Notes: a model not told the origin generated them from the letters alone. DNA of 64,000 nucleotides from Faecalispora anaeroviscerum (GCF_947568225.1 NZ_CANOOQ010000001.1:558001-622000), one strand, 5' to 3'; shown: positions 50,796 through 60,136, counted from the first letter of the stretch. Numbers and translations: made by a program.

Positions 50796-51360
50796 AAAAC
50801 AGTATGAAGAAATTGTTCGCAGCCGTTTGTCCGACAAGCGCTTTCAGCACAGCAGGAATGTTGCGAAGGCGGCGCAGGAGCTGGCGGTTTTGAATGGGGA
50901 GAACCCACAAAAAGCCAGGCTGGCCGGGATTCTTCATGACATCATGAAGGAGGCTCCGCCCGAAGAACAGTTGAAAATCATGGCCGCTTCTGGTATAATA
51001 CTCACAGATGTTGAGCGCTCTGCGCCAAAGCTGTGGCATGCCATGGCGGGCGCTGCTTACCTGCGGGATGTCCTTGGCTTTCAGGATCAGGAGATTCTCG
51101 ACGCCGTTCGGTACCATACCACAGGGCGCGCTAATATGTCTGTTTTGGAAAAGATCGTGTTTGTGGCAGACTTCATTTCAGATGAGCGGGATTACGAGGG
51201 CGTTCAGGAACTGCGCGAGGCGGCCCGCCGCGGCCTACAGGAAGCGGTATTAGCAGGCCTGATTTTTACGATTCAGGATTTATCGCAGAACCAAAAACCG
51301 ATTCACCCAGACAGTGTAGCCGCGTATAATGAGGAAATTGTATCTCGCGGCAAGAAATAA
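50788..51360 (+). CDS. yqeK: HD-domain protein YqeK, probable diadenosine tetraphosphatase
   Basis: 190 residues from ATG 50788 with ACGGGGGG upstream. HD motif residues: KRFQHSRNVAKAA (first His), ILHDIMKEAP (HD), LWHAMAGA and DAVRYHTTGR, as in YqeK. Relatives of this family cleave Ap4A symmetrically in Gram-positive bacteria. Coupled to nadD by overlap and followed by rsfS, the conserved Firmicute order. Confidence 0.92.
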   Translation: MDEKQYEEIVRSRLSDKRFQHSRNVAKAAQELAVLNGENPQKARLAGILHDIMKEAPPEEQLKIMAASGIILTDVERSAPKLWHAMAGAAYLRDVLGFQDQEILDAVRYHTTGRANMSVLEKIVFVADFISDERDYEGVQELREAARRGLQEAVLAGLIFTIQDLSQNQKPIHPDSVAAYNEEIVSRGKK

Positions 51361-51396
51361 GCGTTCAAAATATAAATTAGGAATGGTGGTTACCAG

Positions 51397-51753
51397 ATGA
51401 CGTCATTAGAGTTGGCCAAAAGGGCCGCAGTCATTTTAGACAATAAAAAAGCCGATGGGCTGAATGTGCTGGGTATCCGCGAGCTGTCTTCGCTTGCAGA
51501 TTATTTTGTTCTGGCAACAGGTACCAGTAACACACATGTTAAGGCTCTGGCCGATACGCTGGAGGTACAGCTCAAAGACGAGGGCCTTGCACCCGACCAT
51601 GTGGAAGGATACCGTTCCAATTCCTGGATTCTTCTGGATTACGGACATGTCGTCATTCACGTTTTTACCGCAGAAGCACGCCAATTTTATGATCTGGATC
51701 GCCTGTGGCAGGACGCGGAAAATATAGAGCTCGATTTTTTGAGCGAAAGCTGA
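51397..51753 (+). CDS. rsfS: Ribosomal silencing factor RsfS
   Basis: 118 residues, DUF143/Iojap fold: ADYFVLATGTSNTHVKALADT, then PDHVEGYRSNSWILLDYGHV and a C-terminal FYDLDRLWQDAE. It binds L14 on the large subunit and blocks subunit joining under starvation. Normal length; it sits between yqeK and leuS. Confidence 0.95.
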   Translation: MTSLELAKRAAVILDNKKADGLNVLGIRELSSLADYFVLATGTSNTHVKALADTLEVQLKDEGLAPDHVEGYRSNSWILLDYGHVVIHVFTAEARQFYDLDRLWQDAENIELDFLSES

Positions 51754-51769
51754 ATGAGGGGGAGCACCA

Positions 51770-54178
51770 GTGAAATACGAACATAAACCGATTGAAGCTC
51801 GATGGCAGAAAAAATGGGAAGAGACAGGGGCTTTTCACGCGTCGCAGTCTGCGGACAAGCCGAAATTTTATGCCCTGATTGAATTCCCTTATCCGTCCGG
51901 GCAGGGTCTGCATGTAGGGCACCCCCGCTCTTACACGGCGCTGGATATTATTGCCCGCCGCCGCAGAATGATGGGCTATAATGTGTTGTATCCCATTGGG
52001 TGGGATGCGTTCGGTCTGCCGACTGAAAACTTTGCAATCAAAAATCACGTGCATCCGGCCATCGTAACCGAGAAAAACATCGCCCGTTTCAAGCAGCAGC
52101 TGCAGGCGCTGGGCTTATCTTTTGATTGGACCCGCGAGATCAATACCACAGACCCGTCTTATTATAAATGGACGCAGTGGATCTTTTTGCAGATGTTCAA
52201 ACATGGGCTTGCTTATAAAAAAGAAATGTCGGTCAACTGGTGTACCTCGTGCAAATGCGTTCTGGCGAATGAAGAGGTTGTCAACGGCGTCTGCGAGCGC
52301 TGCGGCAGCGAGGTTGTGCACAAGGTGAAATCCCAGTGGATGCTGAAGATCACCGAGTACGCCCAGCGTTTGGTGGATGATTTGGATCTGGTGGATTACC
52401 CCGACCGCGTAAAGTCTCAGCAGAGAAACTGGATCGGCCGTTCCACCGGAGCCGAGGTTCGCTTTGGAACCAGCCATGGGGAAGAGCTGACCGTTTACAC
52501 CACCCGGCCCGATACGCTCTACGGTGCGACCTATATGGTTCTGTCGCCGGAGCATCCGTACCTCGAAACCTGGGCTGACAGCCTGCACAATCTGAATGAA
52601 ATCCGCGCTTACCAGCAGGAGGCCGCGAAAAAATCCGACTTTGAGCGCACCGAGGTGGCCAAGAATAAAACCGGCGTACGCCTCGACGGTGTCACGGCGA
52701 AAAATCCGCTGACCGGCAAAGAAATCCCGATCTTTATTTCCGACTATGTACTTGTGTCCTACGGTACCGGTGCGATTATGGCCGTGCCCGGTCACGATAC
52801 CCGCGACTGGGAATTCGCGAAAAAGTTTAGTCTGCCGATCATTGAAGTCGTGAAGGGCGGCGACGTGGAAAAAGAAGCGTTTACCGACTGCCAAACCGGC
52901 ATCATGGTCAACTCCGGCATTCTGGACGGCCTGACCGTTGAGGAAGCGAAGAAGAAGATCATCGAGTACCTGGCTGAAAAGGGCATCGGCGAGCAGAAGG
53001 TTAACTTCAAGCTGCGCGACTGGGTATTTTCTCGCCAGCGCTACTGGGGCGAGCCGATCCCGATCGTTCACTGCGACAAATGTGGCTATGTAGCCCTGCC
53101 CGAAAGTGAGCTGCCGTTGACTCTGCCGGAGGTAAAAACCTATGAGCCGACCGACAACGGCGAATCTCCGCTGGCCCACATGACAGAATGGGTGAATACC
53201 ACCTGCCCGCACTGCGGCGGCCCCGCCAAGCGCGAAACGGATACCATGCCCCAGTGGGCAGGTTCCTCCTGGTATTTCCTGCGCTACATGGACCCCCACA
53301 ACGACAAGGCTCTGGCCGGCAAAGAGGCTTTGGAATACTGGTCGCCGGTAGACTGGTACAACGGCGGCATGGAGCATACTACGCTTCACCTGCTGTACAG
53401 CCGTTTCTGGCACAAGTTCCTGTATGATATTGGGGTTGTTCCCACTGCCGAACCCTATGCCAAGCGTACCAGCCACGGCATGATTCTGGGTGAGAACGGC
53501 GAAAAGATGAGCAAATCCCGTGGCAACGTCGTCAATCCGGACGAAATTGTCAACGAATACGGCGCGGACACCATGCGTCTGTATGAAATGTTCATCGGCG
53601 ACTTTGAGAAGGCAGCCCCGTGGAACACCGCGAGCATCAAAGGCAGCCGCCGCTTTCTGGAGCGTTACTACGCGCTGACGGAGCGACTGGCGCCGGGCGA
53701 CAAAATCACGCCCGCTCTGGAGCCGGCATTCCACAAGACAATCAAAAAGGTCGGCGAGGATATTGAAAACCTGAAATTTAATACGGCGATCGCTTCGCTG
53801 ATGGCGCTGATTAACGACATTTCCGATGCCGGCTCCATCAATCGCGAGGAGCTGCGCGTGTTTACATTGCTGCTGAATCCCTTTGCCCCCCATGTGACGG
53901 AAGAGGTGTGGGAGCAGGCGAAGCTCGGCACCGGTCTTGTGGCCGGGCAGAGCTGGCCCGAGTACGACGAGGAAAAATGCAAAGAGAGCATGGTAGAAAT
54001 TGCGCTGCAGGTCAGCGGAAAAGTGCGTGACCGCATTGAAATCCCCGTGGAGTATACCAAAGAGCAGGCGATTCAGGCGGCAAAGAATCAACCGAAGATT
54101 GCGGTGGAGCTTTCCGGTAAGCAAATCGTAAAAGAGATTTACGTGCCGGGAAAGCTGGTCAATCTTGTTGTGAAATAA
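51770..54178 (+). CDS. leuS: Leucyl-tRNA synthetase
   Basis: 802 residues, GTG start with GAGGGGGAG upstream, 16 bases after rsfS. Class I signatures: PYPSGQGLHVGHPRSYT (HIGH-type HVGH) and GEKMSKSRGNVV (KMSKS). The editing domain CP1 (about 220-410) carries TTRPDTLYGATYM and AVPGHDTRDWEF. Two cysteine pairs (CTSCKC...CERCG; CDKCGY...CPHCGG) suggest zinc modules. Although leuS in Firmicutes often has a T-box leader, none is visible here; it appears to be transcribed with rsfS. Confidence 0.97.
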   Translation: MKYEHKPIEARWQKKWEETGAFHASQSADKPKFYALIEFPYPSGQGLHVGHPRSYTALDIIARRRRMMGYNVLYPIGWDAFGLPTENFAIKNHVHPAIVTEKNIARFKQQLQALGLSFDWTREINTTDPSYYKWTQWIFLQMFKHGLAYKKEMSVNWCTSCKCVLANEEVVNGVCERCGSEVVHKVKSQWMLKITEYAQRLVDDLDLVDYPDRVKSQQRNWIGRSTGAEVRFGTSHGEELTVYTTRPDTLYGATYMVLSPEHPYLETWADSLHNLNEIRAYQQEAAKKSDFERTEVAKNKTGVRLDGVTAKNPLTGKEIPIFISDYVLVSYGTGAIMAVPGHDTRDWEFAKKFSLPIIEVVKGGDVEKEAFTDCQTGIMVNSGILDGLTVEEAKKKIIEYLAEKGIGEQKVNFKLRDWVFSRQRYWGEPIPIVHCDKCGYVALPESELPLTLPEVKTYEPTDNGESPLAHMTEWVNTTCPHCGGPAKRETDTMPQWAGSSWYFLRYMDPHNDKALAGKEALEYWSPVDWYNGGMEHTTLHLLYSRFWHKFLYDIGVVPTAEPYAKRTSHGMILGENGEKMSKSRGNVVNPDEIVNEYGADTMRLYEMFIGDFEKAAPWNTASIKGSRRFLERYYALTERLAPGDKITPALEPAFHKTIKKVGEDIENLKFNTAIASLMALINDISDAGSINREELRVFTLLLNPFAPHVTEEVWEQAKLGTGLVAGQSWPEYDEEKCKESMVEIALQVSGKVRDRIEIPVEYTKEQAIQAAKNQPKIAVELSGKQIVKEIYVPGKLVNLVVK

Positions 54179-54214
54179 AAAAGCATTTTATGCTCCTTTT
54201 CATACGTCTTTTTT

Positions 54215-54261
54215 ACAACAGCGCCAGGGTCGCTTCTGCGGCCGGGGGCTGTTGTTTTTTT
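54215..54261 (+). terminator. Terminator after leuS
   Basis: ACAACAGC (54215-54222) with GCTGTTGT (54248-54255), an inner GC-rich loop and a run of T residues up to 54261. Confidence 0.8.
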
Positions 54262-54440
54262 CAATGCTTTTCGCCGAAAAAGCGGGACCCTTTTTGAAAA
54301 AGTGCTTTTCTATTTATCCTGTAAAGTGTATAATAGTACGGAATCGCAGAACCGGAGAATGCGGCGGCAGAAGGCAGGATCGCGTGTTTTGTGGCACCAC
54401 ATAAGCCAAATTTGGAGTATAGTGAGGATTGTGGAACAAT

Positions 54441-55751
54441 ATGGAAAAAAGCACATTGAAAAAATCAGTCACTGTTGTTGAGGCAATGGCGATCGTTGTG
54501 GGAATGATCATCGGTTCCGGTATTTTTCTGAAACCCGGCATTGTTCTCAATAACGCAGGCAGCCCAGCCATGAGTATTGCCGCCTGGGTGGCAGGCGGTA
54601 TTATCACTTTGGCATCTGCGTTGTCTGTGGCAGAAATCGCGTCGGCTATTCCGAAGTCCGGCGGACTTTATACGTATTTGGAAGAGCTGTATGATGAGAG
54701 AGCCGGCTTTTTGCTGGGCTGGGTGCAGACGGTGATTTCCTATCCGGCCTCCGTTGCGGCGCAAGCCATCGCATTTTCAATTTATGCCGCTTATTTTATT
54801 CCGGTTAGCGGCATACAGCAAAAGCTGTTAGCTACCGGTGTTTTGATCTTTATTCTGATCATGAATATTTTGTCTACCAAATGCGGCGGCATCATTCAAA
54901 CCCTGGCTACGGTTGGCAAGCTGATTCCGATTGTGGCGATCATCGGCGTCGGCCTGCTTTCCCCGAGTATTCCCGGATTTGCGGGTGCGTCTCAGGAGGC
55001 TCTCCAGGGTGCGGGCTTCGGCGCCGCAATCCTGGGCACTCTTTGGGCCTATGACGGCTGGATCGGCGTGACCAACATGGCCGGCGAGCTGAAGAATCCT
55101 TCCAAAACGTTGCCGCGGGTCATTTCCATCGGCGTACTGTTTGTTATCGTGGTCTATGCTCTGTTCAATCTGGCCATTTTCCGTGCGCTTCCGCTAGATC
55201 AAATCGTGGCGTCGCCCACGCCCGGCGCGGATGCGGCAAATGTCCTGTTCGGCGAAGGCGGCGGCACGTTTATTACTGCCGGCATTATGATTTCGGTATT
55301 TGGTGCCCTGAACGGCTATTTGATGACAGCCGCGCGTGTCCCCCAGGCAATGGGAGCAAGAGGCCAGCTGCCGTTCTCAAGAATTTTGGGTGCGGTTCAT
55401 CCGAAGCTGCGCACCCCGGCCAACGCGCTGATTTTTCAGAGCGTGCTGGCGCTTGTGTATATTTTCTCCGGCACATTCAACACTCTCACCGACCTTCTGG
55501 TGTTTGTTCTGTGGATTTTCTTTATCATGGGCGTTCTGGGTGTGTTTATTCTCCGGAAAAGACAAAGCCCGAAGGAAGGCCAATATAGGGTTCCGCTGTA
55601 TCCTATCACCCCCATCATCGGCGCGGTGGGCGGAGTCTATATTTTGATCAGTACACTGATCGACGCCCCGGTTCGCTCTGTCGTAGGGATTGCAATTACT
55701 CTGCTGGGACTGCCGGTGTACCAATGGATGAAAAAGAAGAAACAGAAATAA
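54441..55751 (+). CDS. Amino-acid permease (APC superfamily)
   Basis: 436 residues from ATG 54441, with about twelve membrane segments. VVEAMAIVVGMIIGSGIFLKP is the APC helix-1 signature, and AEIASAIPKSGGLYTYLEELY, LWAYDGWIGVTNMAGELKNP and the C-terminal LPVYQWMKKKKQK tail fit the LAT/SteT exchanger subgroup. The substrate could be serine/threonine or another neutral amino acid; not decidable. Monocistronic, between the leuS terminator and the ADP-ribosylglycohydrolase. Confidence 0.88.
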   Translation: MEKSTLKKSVTVVEAMAIVVGMIIGSGIFLKPGIVLNNAGSPAMSIAAWVAGGIITLASALSVAEIASAIPKSGGLYTYLEELYDERAGFLLGWVQTVISYPASVAAQAIAFSIYAAYFIPVSGIQQKLLATGVLIFILIMNILSTKCGGIIQTLATVGKLIPIVAIIGVGLLSPSIPGFAGASQEALQGAGFGAAILGTLWAYDGWIGVTNMAGELKNPSKTLPRVISIGVLFVIVVYALFNLAIFRALPLDQIVASPTPGADAANVLFGEGGGTFITAGIMISVFGALNGYLMTAARVPQAMGARGQLPFSRILGAVHPKLRTPANALIFQSVLALVYIFSGTFNTLTDLLVFVLWIFFIMGVLGVFILRKRQSPKEGQYRVPLYPITPIIGAVGGVYILISTLIDAPVRSVVGIAITLLGLPVYQWMKKKKQK

Positions 55752-55824
55752 GCCTGGGGCGGCGCGCATCTCTGTCGGATGCGCGCCGCGTGCAAAAAAG
55801 GTAAAAAAAGGGAGGGAGAGCATC

Positions 55825-56631
55825 GTGGACGGAGCTCTTCTGGGCGATATTGCCGGTTCCCGTTATGAATTCAGCAAGCCGAAGGGGTTTCACCATAAGA
55901 CAATCCCATTGTTTGAAAAGAGCTGTTTTTATACGGATGACACGGTAATGACGGTTGCAACGAAATATGCCATACTGAGCGGGATTTCCTATCGCGATGC
56001 TTACGTGATGTTCGGCAAAAGATATCCCTACGCGGGGTATGGGCCGATGTTCAAGGACTGGATTTACGATCATCTGCATTCCCCGTACCAAAGTTACGGC
56101 AACGGCTCCGCCATGCGGGTGAGCTTTGTGGGAGAATATTTTGAAACGCTGGAGGAGGTGGAGCGCGAGGCGAAAAAAAGCGCCGAGTGCAGCCACAACC
56201 ACCCAAAGGGAATTGCCGGGGCGCAGGCAGTGGCCGTCAGCGTTTTTTTAGCGAGAAATGGCTTCTCTAAGCGTGAGATTAAAAAGCAGATTACGGCCCG
56301 CTACGGCTATCCCCTGAACCGCAGCCTGCTGCTGTACCGGCCATTTTCCAAATTCGACATGAGTTGTGATGGCTCGGTTCCGCTTGCTATCCGTTGCTTT
56401 CTGGAAAGCAGCTCTTGGGAAAGCAGTATCCGCAATGTGCTGAGTGTTACCTGCGATACCGACACCGTGGCCTGCATCACCGGTGCCCTTGCAGAGGCTT
56501 TTTATAAAGATACCGGCTTTGACAACGCCGGTCTGCTAAAGGAGTATTTATTTGACCCAGCCGTTTCTGAAGAGGAACAGCTGTTGTATCACTGGGCAAC
56601 TGCAAAAAATAAGAAGGAGGTTCGTGAGTGA
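55825..56631 (+). CDS. ADP-ribosylglycohydrolase (DraG family)
   Basis: 268 residues, GTG start with GGGAGGGAG upstream. Visible family motifs: GALLGDIAGSRYEF, the metal site FYTDDTVMTVATKYAI, GNGSAMRVSFVGEY, CSHNHPKGIAGAQAVA and the second metal site CDTDTVACITGALAEAFY. The fold removes ADP-ribose from proteins or other targets using two magnesium ions; the natural substrate is not known for this short form. Its end overlaps the start of the DUF3841-like gene by 4 bases (GTGA), a tight pair discussed in the findings. Confidence 0.9.
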   Translation: MDGALLGDIAGSRYEFSKPKGFHHKTIPLFEKSCFYTDDTVMTVATKYAILSGISYRDAYVMFGKRYPYAGYGPMFKDWIYDHLHSPYQSYGNGSAMRVSFVGEYFETLEEVEREAKKSAECSHNHPKGIAGAQAVAVSVFLARNGFSKREIKKQITARYGYPLNRSLLLYRPFSKFDMSCDGSVPLAIRCFLESSSWESSIRNVLSVTCDTDTVACITGALAEAFYKDTGFDNAGLLKEYLFDPAVSEEEQLLYHWATAKNKKEVRE

Positions 56632-57095
56632 TAATCTACACCTACCAGTCTGTGAAAGTGCTGCGAATGATCAAATCCGGAGAAATTTACCGTGCGCATT
56701 CCAGCCGCAAATACGGGCGGGCGTACGACTGCCTGGTGGATATGCTGGGGCTGCGCTGTGAATGCCCAATTTTCGGGAATCTGAGATTCCACCGAAAGAA
56801 TACGGGTGGGAGTATCTCGAACAGTGTGAAGCTGATTCTAAAGGTGCCGAAGGAGAATGTCTGGCTGACGGAGTATTCCGAATGGGCAGATTTTATGTAT
56901 ATGGTTCAGTTCACCTCACCCAAGGATTACCACGACCTAATCGCGGGAGAGGTTGACGACATCACTCGGGAAAAGCTGCACAAAACCATCGAATCGCTTA
57001 GGCTGCAGCGCAGCCCCTGGGCATATCGGGTTCCACAGGCTATTTTGGAAGAAATTCGGCCGGAGTGGTTGACGGAATATAAAGTAAAGCTGTAA
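56628..57095 (+). CDS. DUF3841-like protein
   Basis: 155 residues, GTG start within the stop of the ADP-ribosylglycohydrolase gene; AAGGAGG lies 6-8 bases upstream. The start IIYTYQSVKVLRMIKSGEIYR and the middle GRAYDCLVDMLGLRC, CPIFGNLRF, then VPKENVWLTEYSEWADFMY, follow the pattern of DUF3841 (substituted W/YxYQ, YDWL, ...vLLSDFdxW). The same N-terminal pattern is seen in several small ADP-ribosyltransferase-fold families, but I cannot show that this is one. No membrane segment, no Cys motif. Function unknown; co-translated with a glycohydrolase. Confidence 0.55.
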   Translation: MIIYTYQSVKVLRMIKSGEIYRAHSSRKYGRAYDCLVDMLGLRCECPIFGNLRFHRKNTGGSISNSVKLILKVPKENVWLTEYSEWADFMYMVQFTSPKDYHDLIAGEVDDITREKLHKTIESLRLQRSPWAYRVPQAILEEIRPEWLTEYKVKL

Positions 57096-57184
57096 CAGGC
57101 CGAAATAGATTGTGCAACCATGCGGGCCATGGAGTACCGCCGGTTTCGCACGAAATGAATCATTATGGAGAAGAGGAAAGAAAC

Positions 57185-58549
57185 ATGGATAAAAAGCTGT
57201 CTTTTTCATCCTATCTGCTGGTTGGCTCCATGCTCTTCGGATTGTTCTTTGGAGCCGGAAATTTGATTTTTCCGGTTCATATGGGTCAGCTGGCCGGCGC
57301 GGCGACGCCTCTGGCCACCATCGGGTTTCTGGCTACGGCAATTGGTCTTCCGTTTCTTGGCGTGATTGCCGTGGGAATTTCCGGCAGCTCGGGGCTGTTT
57401 GATCTGGCCGGGCGCGTGCATCCCATTTATGGGTATGTGATGACAATTCTGCTGTATATGACCATCGGTCCGTTCTTCGCGCTGCCCCGTACTGCAACGG
57501 TTTCCTTTGAGATCGGCCTTGTGCCATTCCTTCCGCAGCAGGCGCATGGAGTTGGGCTGGCAGTGTTTACGGTTGCGTTTTTCGCCGCGGCACTGGCGTT
57601 TTCTCTGCGCCCGAACAAACTCTTGGTTTGGGTGGGAAAGGTTCTAAATCCCCTGTTTCTGGCAGTGCTGGCTATTTTGATTGTGTTGAGCGTTGTCTCA
57701 CCGATGGGCGCTGTGTCCCAGATTCCGGTAGCGGAGCCTTATGCCGCTTCTCCTTTTTTTAAAGGCTTTCTCGAAGGCTATAACACGATGGACGCGCTCG
57801 CGTCTCTGGCTTTTGGAATCATTGTAGTGAATAGCCTGAAGGAGCTGGGAGTGAGCAGTCCCCGTGGTATTGCGCTGGATACCATCCGGTCAGGTGCCAT
57901 CAGTGTGCTGCTGATGGGTCTTATCTATGCTTTCTTGGCGTATATGGGCGCTTCGAGCGCCGGGCAGTTTGCCGTTTCTGAAAATGGAGGCATCGCGCTG
58001 GCTCAGATCGCCCGGTATTATCTGGGAACGGGGGGAAGTGTCCTGCTGGCGGTGATTGTGACGGTGGCGTGCCTGAAAACGGCGATCGGCCTGATCACAG
58101 CCTGTTCGCAGACCTTCTGTGAGCTGTTCCCGAAACATTTAAACTACCGCATTTATACCGTACTCTTTACGCTTGTTTCCCTTTTCATTGCCAATATCGG
58201 CCTGACTCAGATTATTTCTTTGTCAATCCCGGTGCTGATGTTCCTGTACCCGCTGGCCATTTCACTGATTCTGTTGGGAATTCTAAGCCCGCTGTTCCAC
58301 AACCGGCGTTGTGTGTACCTGATTCCCACGGTTTTCACGCTGTTTGCCGGTGTGGGTGATTTTTTGAACGCTCTGCCGCGGCAGATAACAGAGCAGCCTT
58401 CTGTGAAGGGAATCCTGAACGTTTACCGCGATTCTCTGCCCTTCTTCTCGCTGGGAATGGGATGGGTGATCCCGCTTGCGGCGGGCGTTGTAATTGGCTT
58501 TGCGGTTTATCTGCTTACAAAACAGAAGCAATCCGGCCAGAGAGCCTGA
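57185..58549 (+). CDS. brnQ: Branched-chain amino-acid transport protein BrnQ (LIVCS)
   Basis: 454 residues from ATG 57185 with AAGAGGAAAG upstream; codons further up are not conserved. Twelve membrane segments; GSMLFGLFFGAGNLIFPVHMG is the LIVCS hallmark, followed by TIGPFFALPRTATVSFE. It imports leucine, isoleucine and valine with cations. A perfect terminator follows. The gap to the DUF3841-like gene is 89 bases; no separate promoter was recognised there. Confidence 0.93.
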   Translation: MDKKLSFSSYLLVGSMLFGLFFGAGNLIFPVHMGQLAGAATPLATIGFLATAIGLPFLGVIAVGISGSSGLFDLAGRVHPIYGYVMTILLYMTIGPFFALPRTATVSFEIGLVPFLPQQAHGVGLAVFTVAFFAAALAFSLRPNKLLVWVGKVLNPLFLAVLAILIVLSVVSPMGAVSQIPVAEPYAASPFFKGFLEGYNTMDALASLAFGIIVVNSLKELGVSSPRGIALDTIRSGAISVLLMGLIYAFLAYMGASSAGQFAVSENGGIALAQIARYYLGTGGSVLLAVIVTVACLKTAIGLITACSQTFCELFPKHLNYRIYTVLFTLVSLFIANIGLTQIISLSIPVLMFLYPLAISLILLGILSPLFHNRRCVYLIPTVFTLFAGVGDFLNALPRQITEQPSVKGILNVYRDSLPFFSLGMGWVIPLAAGVVIGFAVYLLTKQKQSGQRA

Positions 58550-58558
58550 TTGCCACGC

Positions 58559-58598
58559 AAAAAACCTCCGATCCGGAATTCCGGATCGGAGGTTTTTT
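58559..58598. terminator. Bidirectional terminator between brnQ and degV
   Basis: A perfect 18-bp inverted repeat (58559-58576 with 58581-58598) with AAAAAACC/GGTTTTTT ends, loop AATT; it can serve brnQ on + and degV on -. Confidence 0.92.
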
Positions 58599-58682
58599 GT
58601 TCCTACACGTTTAAATTAAAAATCCCCTAATAGGGCGCATAGAGATCTAAATTCATTCAAGCTTTTCAAAACAGCGGGCGGT

Positions 58683-59555
58683 TCAGCGGTGTACGCCCAA
58701 AAAGAACAGAGCGACAGTTCCGGGACCGGAATGGGTGCCGATCACCGGGCCAACATAATTGATGAGGACACCCTTTACCGAGAAACGCCGGAGTATCTCA
58801 TCGCGTACCCATTCGGCATCCTCCAGGCAATCGCCGTGGCTGATGTAAATCATCTGCTGCTCGGGGTCGATGACGGTCTCTTCCATCTGGTCAACCAGAG
58901 CGCTCAGTGAAGCCTTGCGCCCGCGGGCCTTTCCCACGTTGATTAGGTGGCCCTCATCGTCTACGTGCAGAACGGGCTTAATGCCAAGCACAGTGCCGAT
59001 TAAAGCCGTGGCAGACGAAACTCTGCCACCCCGCTTTAAATGGTTCAGGTCGTCTACGGTAAACCAGTGGCACAGCTTCAATTTGTTTTCTTCCAGCCAA
59101 ACGCGTACCTGATCAATGCTTTTACCGCTTTTTCTCAGCTCCACCGCATGGGAAATAAGTAAGCCCTGACCCAAAGAGGCGCATAGGCTGTCTACGGTAT
59201 ACAGCTTTCGCTCCGGATATTTTGCGGTAAGCTCCTGTGCCGCAAGGTGCCCCGCGTTAAATGTATTGCTCAGGCCGGAAGAAAACAGAATGCAAAGCAC
59301 ATCTTTTCCCTCCTTCAGCAGAGCCTCCATTTTTTGCTGAAAGGTTTCCATATTCACCGCAGAGGTGGTGCATACCGTCTCCTGACGGAGCTGGTTGTAG
59401 AAATCAGGAAAGCTGATGCTGTTTCCATCCAGGTCGTTTAAATATTCCTGATCGCCCAGATGAACCGAAAGGGGAAGAACCTCAAGCCCCCATTCCCGTG
59501 CAAGGTCACCAGGAAGATCACAGCAGGAATCTGTGAGAATTACAAAATCATTCAT
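58683..59555 (-). CDS. DegV family fatty-acid-binding protein
   Basis: 290 residues: VILTDSCCDLPGDLAREWG, then SAVNMETFQQKMEALLKEG and CILFSSGLSNTFNAG, typical of the DegV/FakB family, which binds fatty acids and in some bacteria hands them to the kinase FakA for phospholipid synthesis. No FakA gene in the window. The minus-strand promoter TTGCAT-17-TATAAT lies at 59653-59625. Confidence 0.9.
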   Translation of the reverse strand: MNDFVILTDSCCDLPGDLAREWGLEVLPLSVHLGDQEYLNDLDGNSISFPDFYNQLRQETVCTTSAVNMETFQQKMEALLKEGKDVLCILFSSGLSNTFNAGHLAAQELTAKYPERKLYTVDSLCASLGQGLLISHAVELRKSGKSIDQVRVWLEENKLKLCHWFTVDDLNHLKRGGRVSSATALIGTVLGIKPVLHVDDEGHLINVGKARGRKASLSALVDQMEETVIDPEQQMIYISHGDCLEDAEWVRDEILRRFSVKGVLINYVGPVIGTHSGPGTVALFFLGVHR

Positions 59556-59624
59556 GGAAAAAATCCCTCATTTCAAATTCTTTGCTTTTCTTTCCATAAA
59601 AATAGAATGGCTAATTTTGGGATT

Positions 59625-59653
59625 ATTATATCACACCCTACCAATTTATGCAA
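59625..59653 (-). promoter_or_regulatory. Promoter of the degV gene
   Basis: On the minus strand: TTGCAT (59653-59648), a 17-base spacer and TATAAT (59630-59625), 70 bases before the start codon. Confidence 0.75.
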
Positions 59654-59693
59654 ATTGTCTGTTTTATAACAATAAAAAAATCGGAAGGAATGC

Positions 59694-59744
59694 TTGACAA
59701 ACGGAGAACAACATTGTATTATTGTATTAATCCACTAGTACAAT
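59694..59744 (+). promoter_or_regulatory. Promoter and YtrA-type operator of the GntR-ABC operon
   Basis: TTGACA (59694-59699), a 17-base spacer and TATTAT (59717-59722). Overlapping the -10 and start site is the inverted repeat ATTGTATTA (59721-59729) / TAGTACAAT (59736-59744), matching at 8 of 9 positions, the kind of site bound by YtrA-type GntR repressors. Confidence 0.75.
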
Positions 59745-59767
59745 CATACAGACGGAGGTGAAGATGG

Positions 59768-60136
59768 ATGAATTGGGATCTGAAGTCCGACAGACCCATT
59801 TATTTTCAGCTAATAGAAGAAATTGAGCGAAGAATTATTTCCGGTGTTTATCCGCTGGGTACCCGGCTGCCGTCGGTGCGCGACTTGGCCACGGAAGCGG
59901 CAGTAAACCCAAATACGATGCAGAGAGCACTTGCGGAGTTAGAAAATCAGGGGCTTTTATATTCACAGAGAACAAGCGGCCGGTTTGTTACGGAAGATGA
60001 GGAGGTTATCAAAACCATGAGATATTCTTTGGCGCAAAACATTATCAAGGAATTTATGGAGAAGATGAATTCCCTGGGGTATGATTCCCGGCAGACCATT
60101 AAGCTGCTTGAGCAGATGGAGGAGGAGAAGAAATAA
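59768..60136 (+). CDS. GntR family regulator, YtrA subfamily
   Basis: 122 residues: a winged helix with RPIYFQLIEEIERRIISGVYP and GTRLPSVRDLATEAAVNPNTMQRAL, then a short helical tail (about residues 75-122) rather than a large ligand domain. Length and operon position match YtrA, which in Bacillus represses an ABC transporter operon and is relieved by cell-wall antibiotics. GGAGGTGAAG precedes the ATG. The next gene starts 1 base into its stop codon. Confidence 0.9.
   Translation: MNWDLKSDRPIYFQLIEEIERRIISGVYPLGTRLPSVRDLATEAAVNPNTMQRALAELENQGLLYSQRTSGRFVTEDEEVIKTMRYSLAQNIIKEFMEKMNSLGYDSRQTIKLLEQMEEEKK

Noticed and set aside
51720..51770. T-box leader for leuS
   Set aside because: Only 16 bases separate rsfS and leuS and no T-box sequence or terminator is present; leuS seems to be part of the upstream operon.
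52115..54124. A 669-codon open frame on the minus strand opposite leuS
   Set aside because: It is the antisense shadow of a strongly conserved, complete leuS gene; its translation shows no recognisable domain and no ribosome-binding site was seen.
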